Below are positions 24,201 to 35,100 of a stretch of DNA of 64,000 bases, in pieces. Below the pieces are notes generated by a model. It was not told where the DNA came from, did not search any database, and saw only the letters and a program-made list of their open reading frames with translations. The first letter of the stretch is position 1; each line of letters begins with the position of its first letter. Source of the stretch: Lepturacanthus savala (Eukaryota > Chordata > Actinopteri > Scombriformes > Trichiuridae); the NCBI GenBank assembly GCA_030544235.1, contig CM060468.1:7353758-7417757 (forward strand), given 5' to 3'. Both the position numbers and the translations under genes were made by a program.

Positions 24201-27200
24201 AGACGGGGGTGCTGCTGCTGCTGCTGAGCTGCCTACCAGAGAATAAATAAGTCATAAATACAGTAGTTCACAATAAAAGGTGCAAAAATGAAAAGGAGTA
24301 TTTCCGACACAAATAAATAATGTATACCCATATACTGGTATTTAGAATACACAAAAATACAGATGTGTGTTTAAATCCCTTTCAGTCTTTTACTTACATC
24401 TCGTCATTGCAGAATATAGTTGATAGCCCCCCAACATCGCTTAAGACCAAAATAAAAATTAAAAAAAATTAGCCCAACAGAATATTACATTAGAATTACT
24501 TCATTAAAATAGCAATTAATAAAATACTGGTTTCCGTGTCTATTGCAATGACTCAAAATAACTAAATGAAAGAATTAGAAAGAATGTTTAAATTTTTAAA
24601 ATATGAAAAAATTCAACTTATTACAAACACACAGGTGTGTGAAACTGTGATGACACACAATTTATGGCTTTTATCTCATATAATATTAAGAGTGATTAGT
24701 AGATTTGAGAATGGTGATGTCAAGGCTGTTAAAGCAAAAAGAAAGATGCTCACCTATTGGGATATTTCTGCACAACAGAGGCCCTTGAATCACTTTGCCG
24801 TCGCCTTTATTGACAGCAATGAAGGCGGTGAAGGAGCTGCTCACTCCTGATTGGACACTGAGCTCCACCACCTTCTGCTTCACTTCTCCATCTTGTTGCT
24901 CTCTGTGATTTCTCTCTTCTATCTCCAGAGACCGAATCAGAGTCTGAGCACCCAACCTGTGGACTGTTAGTCTGCAGACGAGAGGGAGGACTTGACTTCT
25001 TACTTGAATAAATGTAAAATAGTGATCTGTGTTTTGTTTAAAGGTCAATAAGGACATTTAAAAACTTTTCAAAAATATTGGAATTAGAGGCAAGCACTGG
25101 GTTTCTTTTTTCTCTCTGAACAATTTAAGTAAATTTAAATGTATATCAATATAAGACTAATAATGGTATCTGACAATATTCTATCAACCTTTTAGAAAAC
25201 CATTTGACTCTCCATAAACAACTATTATAAACTCAATATTGTAAAGAGATGATAATTTTGCTGTGTGACCAAACCCTGTTTTACCCAGTGTCCTCTGCAG
25301 GTTTGAGACTGAAGTGGAGCTGGTTCTGGGATGGATGACCTGCCAGGCTGTACTTCACCGTCACACAGCCCTCTGCTGCTTCTGGACTCTGAGAAATCAG
25401 TGATAGAAATCAGTGATGATCATAAATATAACATATCTGGTGAAAGGTTCGATCTCTTAAATCTGAACACAGATGCTGCATAGATTTTGGCACTTTAACA
25501 TTTCGACTAGAGAGGTATTTCTGTCTGACATGGTGCTGCTCTTACCTGTCCAGTGAGCTGGGCATAAATCAGTGACCTTTGACCCTGGAAAATTGCCGTG
25601 AGTGGTGGAGAAAGGACAGTCACACGCACTTCTTTTGGTAAATCCCACGTGACTGAGATGTCTTTTACAGCCGGCTGCAGAGCAAATCGCAGCGACTGCA
25701 TCACCTGATGAGTAAAACATACGTGTTTATTAATAATTTTGGCCTCAGTCTAGCCAGGAATTTGTTTAAAACATTTAATGTTCAAAATATTCTTTAAGAA
25801 AAACCTAAATGTGATTTTTTTTTTTACTTTTGGTTGCATCCTGTCATTTCCTGTGATGAACTGAGCGTGACCTCCTCCTTCCTTGGCCAAACCATTGATA
25901 AGAGCAGAGCTGGCTCCTTCCCCGATCCCAAAAGAGAAACACCTGCAATAAAGTAGTTCTGTTTTAACACATACACGCACACGCACACACACATCACCAG
26001 ATGACGGGATGCATTCATGCATTCTTGGAAGTGATTGTTGTATTCACCTGTGGGAGCCTGAATTCTTCTTCACCAGATCTATAACATTTTTTGTGTTGCC
26101 CACCTCTCCGTCAGTAAAGACAAACAGCTGGAACAGAGAGTTTACATATCACTGTAAGTTACATAACACCACAATATGAAACATGCATCACGTGCCATTA
26201 GTCATCCACAAAACTCTGAGAGCAGCTTCGAGGTGCTGTTCCAGTAACACGGGTAGATTAAGCAGCGATGTATGAACAACAACAAAGGTGTGTTAAGTAT
26301 GAGCCTCAAAGAAACCAGTTTGTTGAACTTTGTACTTGGAAAGTATAGAAAAGGTGTAACTACTGAGTAGATTTTAGTAGGTTATGACTCCTTGATGTAA
26401 CAAGCACAATGACACAGTGAAAACATTTTGGTTTATATATATATTTTTATCCATTTGGTCAAATGTGTGTTAAAAAAATGTGTGTGTGTGTTACTTGTCT
26501 TGGTTGACTGGGAATACAGGGCTGGCTGTAAATGTGTTGTAGGGGCATCAAGATCTCTGTTCCTCCCAGATTAGCACTCATCATTTCAACTTTCTTCAGA
26601 GCCTCTTCCATGGTCTTCTCACTATACTCCACACTCTTACTGCCATCAGAAACACAACAGTGAGGGGGGTCAAACAGATGTGTAGCGCTACCAGTCAGTC
26701 AGTCAGTCATTTTCTATACCTGCTTATTCTGGAGCCTATCCCAGCGCGTTACGGCAAGAGGCAGGGATACACCCCAGATGGTCGCCAGCCAATTGTGGGG
26801 CACACACACCATTCACTCACACACTCACACCTATGGGCAATTTAGAGTTGCCAATTAACCTCAGCATGTTTTTGGACTGTGGGAGGAAGCCGCAGTACCC
26901 GGTGAAAACCCACGCAGACACGGGGAGAACATGCAAACTCCACACAGAAAGGTCCCAGACCCAGGACCAAGGAGGTCTTGAACCTGTGACCTTCTTGCTG
27001 TGAGGCAACAGCGCTAACCCCTGTTCCACCGTGTCGCCCCATGTAGCGCTACCAACCTTTCCAACTCTATTTAAAGCAAATATTCGTGGGCGGAGTGAAC
27101 TGAGCAAGTAACTTACGGGAAGATATGTTCATAGCTGCTCCCGAAACTATAGATGTTGAAGTAGCAGCCCATTGGTAAACTCTTCAGAAGGAGCAGCAGA

Positions 27201-29914
27201 GTATCCTTGGAGGAAGAGAGAGGATATAGTGAAGGCTGCTGTGTGACATGAATACCATAAATGACCTTATGACAGAGTTAACACACAATAAATACCTTGG
27301 CACTGGAAATGCGAGTCTCTTGCCGATTGCTGGTATGCATACCACAACCCATACTTCCAGATCGATCGATTAAGAACACAAACTCTCCATGTGAGGTCAT
27401 TGTAGACATCACAGCCTGGGGGAACTCAGGGTACAGGCTCAGCATCACCATTGGATCACCCATCAGAGTGCCTGAAACACAGGAAAGAGACAACAAACCT
27501 GCTTTTTTAGCATTTATTAGAACACAAGTAACCCGTCAGCTTCAGGATAAGTACACCTTCTCTTCTTTTCACTCACCGGGCTTGTCGGAGGCCCGTCCTG
27601 CCTCCACCACAGCGGTGGGCTGGTGGGCGTCTTTGTAGTAAATGAACAGTTCAACATCCCTGTCGAACTTGTGTCCTGCAGCCAACTTGACCTGCAGTTC
27701 ACAAAACACACTCAGAAATATAGATAAAGTGCTGCCCTGTCCTCAGTAATGAGAAACAATCACACACATTGGAGACATTAGCACCCTGTGTACCGTGGCC
27801 TGGGTTTGCTCCGTGCTGAGGTACTGCAGAGGGTCCAGGGAGCAATTGGACTCCACTTTGGAAATCGGACGAGGAGAGGACACCCGGGCAGAGAAAGACA
27901 GGCTGTAGGGCACCAGAGAAGCTGGAACAGACGTCACCTGGACGCTGCCACCTCCACTTCCTGTCAACAACATGAAACAGGTTTAAAAAGTTGAAATCAA
28001 AGACAGCGGAATGACTTATGTAGGTTGGTCCAACTTAAGTTCTGGATGGTCAGAGAAGACAGAAACTAAATCATCATCCTAAACATACCTTTTTAAGGCA
28101 AAACATGAAACAGTCTGAAGGACTCCTTCATTTTATATTCTGCTGCTAATGTGCAACTAATCTGAAACTAAAAAATACCATTAGTCACATAGCAGTAGCT
28201 GAGCAGTTCATGGCTCTGCACTGCTGGTCTGGAAACAGCTGGTATCAAAAAAAATAGAAAAGCACCCATTGCTACGATTATGGGATTCATGATGATGGGC
28301 AAGTCTTAAAAAAATGTTGAACTATTCCTTTAATGCAAGTACACTCCTCAATCACTTCCATACAACACTCTGCTTACTGGAGGACTATTGAGGCCACATC
28401 CCCTTTATGCACTGTGCATTCCTCCATCAACGGTGAAGTTAGTAGCTGTTTCCTGTTTATCTGTGGTAGACATCAGTGGTGAGTTTGCTGTATCTTCTAG
28501 TTCCACCATCATTTTTTTTTTATTAGCATGGAAGCATAAACCTACAAGGTTGATCTGCACCTCTACCCAGCTAAAGGCAGATGTGGACTCTACCCACTTC
28601 TTTTGGTAGCGTTCATAAATGACTAGACCTTTATTGAGAGCATGTATGCAGTCATTATGATGGCTGGGCTCTTCTGATGGCCAAGAGACAAATACCTTTG
28701 CAACACACTATAATACACATATATATAAATGTATAACCTGAACACATTGGCTGGTTTATCCTTCCATAAGGTTGGTAGTGGGTAACCAACAGTTGTAAAA
28801 TGAATAGAAAATAAGGTCAAGACATTGACGAGGTTAGAAATAATGATTGGTGACCTCACAAATGTGATGCTCCAGATACTCAACCTGCTCAAAAGAAGGT
28901 CAGTTTTATAGCTTCTCTAAACAGCTAAACTGTTTTGAGCTGTGCTAATATTATTGCAGAAGAGTTTTCTAATCATCCATTCGCCTTCTGACGCAATGAG
29001 CAAACACATTGTACCATTAGAACACTGGAGTGATAGTTGCTGGAAATGGAAAATACTAATAAAATAAAACCCAGTGTATAGACGAGGGTATAAGCTGCTT
29101 TTTCCCACCTTGAGGTTGGTAGCGAGGGTTGAGCACAGCAGGCAGACAAAACCTCAGCCCGTCATCCGCCTGCACAGCCAGCTCAGTGACGTACTCCAGC
29201 CTGATGGAGGCGCTCTCTCCTGGAGGCAGATTGCCCACATTCAGGGAGAATATATCTGGACTCTGCTCGCTCTCCTCCAACAGGAAGGCCTGCTGACCGG
29301 AGCTCACGGCGTCGTCATAATCCTCACGAGCCTGTGGCACAGATGACACATGTGAGCAACACCTGGCGTCTTTACAGGTTGATGCGACGACGTCTTTACC
29401 GTCCAGCTCACCTTCTGTTTCTCCTTCACCTCGGCTATGACCTGCGTCTGTCCGACCGTGGCGCTGAAATGACAGACAGCAGCGTCTCCGGGCAGAGGGA
29501 AGACAAAAACAGCCTCGAGCGGTTTGTCCTCCTTGTTCTCGTAGAGCAGAGTGGAGACCACTGTAGCCACATGGTCCTTCACCTCCAGCTCCACTTCAAT
29601 GCTCTTCAGAGGAACTGAGGAGGAACAGAAACAGCACAAAGAATGTGTGACAGCTGCTGTCTTTTCTGTGGGTGGAGATATTGTTGTTGATAGAAGTTAA
29701 GGTCTCTTCTCTACTGGATTGTTGCATTTTTAACTCCAGTTCTACCTTCTTATAAAACTAACAGACCACTGGATTGCTTCAGTTTCATATTATCAAAATG
29801 GGAAATAATTATATGCCTGATAGAATTCACAGCCAACTTCGCGACACTGAACCATAAAAGTATTAACTCTGTACCTGGTTCCTTCTGGGTAGTTAACAGA
29901 CCACAGCAGTTCAT
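21288..29914 (-). CDS. vwa5a: von Willebrand factor A domain-containing protein 5A-like, copy A
   Basis: Complete minus-strand gene. Constitutive exons: 29875-29914 (start ATG), 29412-29614, 29109-29331, 27794-27960, 27577-27691, 27296-27471, 27117-27205, 26495-26639, 26048-26127, 25828-25942, 25546-25704, 25285-25388, 24754-24971, then linker mini-exons (22835-24439), then 22232-22395, 21475-21598 and 21288-21367 (TGA). Using six open mini-exons the product is about 812 residues; human VWA5A is 786. The N-terminal VIT domain (starts MNCCGLLTTQKEPVPLKS, then FVFPLPGD and LPAVLNPRYQ) is followed by a VWA domain whose MIDAS reads DRSGS at about residues 285-289, with LFVFTDGEVGNTKNV and CFSFGIGEG later. 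The C-terminal segment ASGYWLLDTALAAALG and EVWATILALIWLHGF fits VWA5A. Function of the family is poorly known (human gene studied as a candidate tumour suppressor). No signal peptide is visible. Confidence 0.92.
22835..24439 (-). other. vwa5a: Array of symmetric mini-exons in the copy A linker
   Basis: Between the exon ending FIAVNKGDGKVIQGP...RNIPI and the C-terminal exon starting GIVSQILNKPEE lie eight candidate exons in four pairs: 24398-24439 (42 bp) with 24197-24232 (36); 23882-23938 (57) with 23682-23708 (27); 23578-23613 (36) with 23375-about 23398; 23039-23077 (39) with 22835-22870 (36). The intact ones start and end in phase 1, so any can be included or skipped without a frameshift. 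First members resemble one another (MMLGVR, GFMMMCR), as do second members (KSQGAPDT, MSQEPET). Flanking intron sequence is also repeated, so pairs arose by tandem duplication. Which are spliced in vivo is not known. Confidence 0.7.
23375..23613 (-). pseudogene. Decayed mini-exon pair in copy A
   Basis: Exon-like 23578-23613 has good flanks but, read in phase 1, meets TAA. Its partner at 23375-23398 resembles the intact 23682-23708 exon but its acceptor AG has become TG. The pair therefore looks like a dead duplicate that is probably skipped. Confidence 0.6.
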
Positions 29915-30333
29915 CTTTATACCTGTGGAATAATTAACAAGGACACAATGATGATGAAGGTTCCTGTATATTATAGACATTGACCAGTAATAAAATGAAC
30001 AGCAAAAAATCTAATTAACAGAAAAGGAGAACATGAAAGAATGGGACAATATTAAAAATAATACTATTGGTGACATATTATTATATGTTGAAAGCTGTTT
30101 CAGGTTGTTTTGATGTTTCTATATCCTCAGTAATCATATATCATATCAATAAATAATTAACTTCAACAATGATTAACTTCAATGACATTACTCGGTCTGC
30201 CTATTTCCATCTTTCTTTTTTTCTTTTTGATCAATTGATAAAATTCAAATTACAGTCAGGAGGATTACAGTTAAACAGCATTTGGCATCTCATATTAACA
30301 TAAATAAAACATATGTCAAGATGTGTACAGAAT
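24180..30333. repeat. Tandem duplication block, copy A part
   Basis: Corresponds to 36720-43803. Exons and introns align with few differences; the 27961-29108 intron is 1,148 bp here and 1,146 bp in copy B. The main differences are the SINE at 26694-27041 and the shorter first-exon region. Confidence 0.9.
26694..27041 (-). mobile_element. tRNA-derived SINE in copy A, with 13-bp target duplication
   Basis: Read on the minus strand the head has a box-A-like GGTTAGCGCTGTTGCC and box-B-like GGTTCAAGACC, then a body with TTTCACCGGGTACT-type fish SINE sequence and a (TGAC)n-type tail. It is flanked by TGTAGCGCTACCA at 26681-26693 and again at 27042-27054. It lies between the exons at 26495-26639 and 27117-27205. 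Copy B has the unoccupied site near 39264-39278, so the insertion postdates the gene duplication. Confidence 0.88.
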
Positions 30334-30770
30334 AAGTATCAATCACCTTTATACATTCAATATGGTTCTTAAGTTCAGTTTCAAACAGAAGAAAGAAAGG
30401 TCAATCTTCACAGAATTGAGCTTTATGGATGTGAAACTTTACACTTGGAATAATTTGTTTAGTTGGGTGGTGAATTTTTCATTCTTTATTTTTTTAAATA
30501 TGATAATACATCCTTAGCTTGCAAATTCATTGGAATGTTGGACTGAAACAGACTTTTCCCCCAAAGCATTTATATGATTTTGAAGAAAATGAGTCACTTT
30601 GACCCAGAAACTATTGAGAAAGAGGGGAATTACAGCTTCAAGAAGATAATAACATTATCTTTCCGCTCCAGATATTCTATGATATATGCTCTTTCAAATT
30701 TTGATCAACAGGTGTTAATTTTGAGACAATAAAAACAGCTATAAAGATAATAATTCATTTTTTATTAAGA

Positions 30771-30806
<36 letters not shown>
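30771..30806. repeat. (CT)n(CA)n microsatellite
   Basis: A CT run followed by a CA run in the presumed 5' UTR intron of vwa5a copy A. Confidence 0.9.
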
Positions 30807-31253
30807 AAAGTAGATAGTCCTGGAAGCCCAGGACTGCTGCTCCTTCAGGCCATTTATTAAATAAATGCCATATGCCACAGGAACATGCATGATGGAACAG
30901 AATGACAAACCATCAGATACTAAATCACAAACAGAACTGAACATATTTGGTAGGAAAGTAAAAAACTGGCTGAGGCAGCAGCAAAACATCCGTTTCTTAC
31001 AAGTCATTGTCAAACAGCTCTTCACTAATGTTTATTGATAACCGCAGCGTATGTTTTTATCAGGAATTGACAACTACGTATACACAAATATTCCATCAGC
31101 TGTATTACTTTCGGTTTTCCAACTTGTGCACTGCGTCTGGGTCTCACTGAATAATATATAAATATTAGTTATGTTATAATATAGAAATAACTATGTTATA
31201 ATAAACAAATGCGCAATTTTGAAATAGCCAATGATCACAGAAGACATGCCTAC

Positions 31254-31400
31254 CTTTTAGGACGGATCTTCACGAACTGTATGAGAATATTTCCTGAAGC
31301 TCCTTCCAGTAAATATGTGGAGTCAGTCGGTACAGTCACGCCTTCGGGTGTACGCTCGATTTTAACGCAAGAGAGCACCAGGCGGGTGGAGCTTGAGTAT
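31254..31400 (-). promoter_or_regulatory. vwa5a: Probable 5' UTR exon and promoter of vwa5a copy A
   Basis: A GC-richer island within AT-rich DNA about 1.3 kb upstream of the start codon. A donor (GTAGGC on the minus strand) follows the exon edge at 31254. The core 31331-31397 is conserved upstream of copy B at 44907-44970, while the sequence around it differs, which suggests a shared transcription start. Transcript evidence is needed to fix the exact edges. Confidence 0.45.
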
Positions 31401-32153
31401 GTTATTTCAGTGGAATTCCAAAAACTCCTGTGCCAACAATGTATTTATATTTTATTATTGTGATAGCTGTTTATATGACACAAACTTTGAACTTTGAACA
31501 TGATTCTTGAATCAATTTCTACTGGTGAGTGCAGCTATATAATGTATTATTTCACAAATCATACTTTAATAATAATTTAATATGAAGTGCTGTGCATATT
31601 AAAAAATTCAAAATTTGCCACATCTCAGGTTTTAAAGTTGTAAAAACTGGATGTTGGAGATGAGTTACATTTAATAAAAACAGGCAAAGAAAACCTGGAA
31701 AAGTGAATAATTTAATATAAAGTGCTGTGCATATAAACAAATTCAATAAATATTTAGCCAAATAGAAAGAAAGAAAGAAATCAGTATCAGAAGTGCATGC
31801 AATCCTTCTGTATTCCAACCACGATTCCTCACATAGCTTTATGAGACACTGCATGGAGAAATGTGTTTTCTCTTAAAACAGGAATCGAAGTTTCAGGTCC
31901 AAAGATTCAACTTTCATTTTCTGGAGTAAGGCAATTTACGATACAAAGCAACATTAAAGCAGTCAAAACAATCCGTCTTGTTACTTTGATGAACCTGGAT
32001 GGATGAACCACAGTGCAAACATGCTAAAGCACGACATATCATAAATATAGATAGTGTTGATAGTTACATTCAATACTGATAAATGAAATGCAAGATTTAG
32101 TAAATCGGCTCCTGTTCACCAGACTTGAAGATGTAGCCAGTGTAAAGAAAGCT
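31401..32153. other. Intergenic region between vwa5a copies A and B
   Basis: AT-rich DNA of about 750 bp that must hold the distal promoter of copy A and the 3' UTR of copy B. A segment of about 30 bases (AAGTGCTGTGCATAT) occurs twice, near 31584 and 31720. No other feature seen. Confidence 0.5.
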
Positions 32154-35100
32154 CTAAATCTTCAGGGAATCTTTCTGCACCTTGCAGCCCAACAGAGTGT
32201 TTCCAGCTTCCACACACTCTGTCACACACGGTGCTGGAAGAAACACAGAAGGAGCCACCATTAGACTGAATGCAGCAGCTGATTATAACCAGCGTGCAGT
32301 TTAAGACATCAGATCAGCACTTATTACTGTGTTTTTTTACCTTTCTGAGCACAGATCCATGACGCGGCCTTCAGAGCCAGCAGCTCCCACTCATCCCGAA
32401 CATCAGATTTGAAACCATGAAGCCAGATCAGAGCCAGAATGGTGGCCCACACTTCCTCATTCACCTAATTCACCAAATGAAAGAATAAAAGACAAAAATC
32501 AAGGAAAACGTATACAGCAAAGCAGTTTGTGTACTAAATGAAATAAGACACCTTAGTCAAACAAGTAATTTTTCTAAAAAGCTGCAATATAAAATATATG
32601 TTTTTTACAGGTAGGCATGAAAAGGGAGCTTTTATTTCAAAGGACATACTATTCATGAGGTCACATGAGCAGGATATCCTGTTTACCAGCTCATGGACAT
32701 TTATCATGTGAGCATCATCGTCTTTTATTTTCACCAAATACAAAATTGGAATCACTATCTAGGATAGACAGTCTTTCTTTCTCATTTCATTTTTTATATT
32801 TGAAGATTTGCTGCCATATGACAACAATATGCAAATATGTTAAATTCCTAGTGCATACAACCTAATGGAACTATCCTGAGACTGTTTCCAACTTTTTTAT
32901 ATGTATTTGTTTCTAATATTTAGGCCATTTTAACAAAAACAACAAAACAATATTTTTTTACCTTATCTAAGTCCTGATAAGGACCATTCATTCAATAGAG
33001 GGTTAATACATGATGTTTCTCAGTTTGCTTTGTAATATTATACATACTGTAAAACCTGGGTGACATGGTGGCGCAGGGGTTAGCGCTGTTGCCTCACAGC
33101 AAGAAGGTCGCAGGTTCAAGACCTCCTTGGTCCTGGGTCTGGGACCTAGAGTTTGCATGTTGTCTGCGTGGGTTTTCACCGGGTACTCCGGCCTCCTCCC
33201 ACAGTCCAAACACATGCTGAGGTTAATTGGAGACTCTAAATTGCCCATAGGTGTGAGTGTGTGAGTGAATGGTGTGTGTGCCCCACGATTGGCTGGTGAC
33301 CATCTGGGGTGTATCCCTGCCTCTCGCGGTAACGTGCTGGGATAGGCTCCAGCGGACCCCTGTGACCCTAATGAGGAATAAGCAGGTATAGAAAATGACT
33401 GACTGACTGTAAAATCCTGTTTATTGTTATCTGTGTTTAAGTTGTATTTACTTTGTTAGTCAGTGCATGTGTAAAACCCACCGCTGAAGGTTTAGGTTCC
33501 TCCACCTCAGCGCTGGTCTTTCCCAGCGCAGCAGCCAGAGCCGTGTCCAGCAGCCAGTAGCCGGACGCCTTCTGGAGGGACACCAACTGCAGCAAAGAGT
33601 TTCTGGGAGACTCCTCCGCGTCTTCATCATACAGCAAAATGAGTTAATAACATTAAAGTCACCACAGTTCATCCTTCTGGGACCATGAACATAATACATT
33701 TAATTGTAAATCCAAAAATGATTGTAACATTTTTATTTTTTTAACACCATTTACAGAATTAGAGGAATGAATTATGTCAGATTGTGTAGTTGAGCAGCTT
33801 CACTTTAGGTATTGATGTTTTCCACTTCCAGATATCACTGTGATTATAATCTCTCAGATATTATAATGATGCATAGTTTTGTAACATTGGGACACGAAGG
33901 GAAAAGTGTGAAATTAGGAAACTGTTGTCTTTACCCAGGGCTGCTAAAACCTACCAAAGGCAATACAAATCATTCATGCTCTATGTTTATATCCACACAC
34001 TGTTGTTCACAGTAATTTAAATCACATTCAACTTATAACTTACATCCTCTGAGTGTCGGATCCCCAGACGGCTGAAAAATTACTGGAGCTAAGTCAAGAA
34101 AATATATCATGAGAATGACTTCACGAATTAAAAAATCTAACAAAATACATTTCTCAGGTGAACAGGTGATAAAACACAAATAACTAATGCAATCATAACA
34201 GCAGGTATTATATTTCTGAATCATGATTTCTATCTTCATACAGTACATCAAAAAGCTGCAGAATTGTATATATTTTGTATTGTTTTCCCTGAAACACCCC
34301 GATATGTGTCAATATAAAATGTGTTAGGTAGATATTGCAGTTTTTGAGGCATTATTATATATGTATTTATGTTTTTAAGTAGTACAGTGGATCAAATAAT
34401 CCAGAAATAAATAGATCCCTGGCGATGAGTTTTTTTTAGATCAATGTCTGCAGCAAAATGGTCAAATCTAAACTAAAATAAATAATATTTTTCTGAAGCT
34501 TATCTTCACAGAACATATGCTGAAATGCTGGAGTGAAACGTTGTAGCTTGAAATTTAAACATTTTGTCTCGTCTATAAAGTTTGTGCACCAATGAAACAA
34601 AACATACCTTCGTTCCCGTCATATAGGTCATTGTCATCGCCATCGTATGCCGACTTGCAACCTACATTCTCAAAAGAAATGCATGATTGAAAAAATCATA
34701 CCCCCAGGGCTGCCCTTTGTCACCGATTCTGTTCATAACTTTTATGGACAGAATTTCTAGGCGCAGCCAGGGCGTTGAGGGGCTGCGGTTTGGTGGCCTC
34801 AGGATTGGGTCGCTGCTATTTGCGGACGATCTGGTCCTGTTGGCTTCATCAAGCCGTGACCTTCAGCTCTCACTGGAGCAGTTCGCAGCCGAGTGTGAAG
34901 CGGCTGGGATGAGGATCAGCACCTCCAAATCCGAGGCCATGGTTCTTGACCGGAAAAGGGTGGAGTGTCGACTCCAGGTCGGGGATGAGATTCTGGCTCA
35001 AGTGGAGGAGTTCAAGTATCTCGGGGTCTTGTTCACGAGTGGGGGGAGGATGGAGCGGGAGATTGACCGGCGGATCGGTGCGGCGTCTGCAGTGATGCGG

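Noticed and set aside
21288..29914. Assignment of the VIT+VWA gene to inter-alpha-trypsin inhibitor heavy chains
   Set aside because: There is no signal peptide, the start MNCCGLLT...EPVPLKS and the C-terminal WLLDTALA / EVWATILALIWL segments match VWA5A.
33075..33125. tRNA-like A and B boxes
   Set aside because: They belong to a SINE present in three places, with target duplications and a TGAC tail; no cloverleaf or anticodon stem closes, so it is not a tRNA gene.
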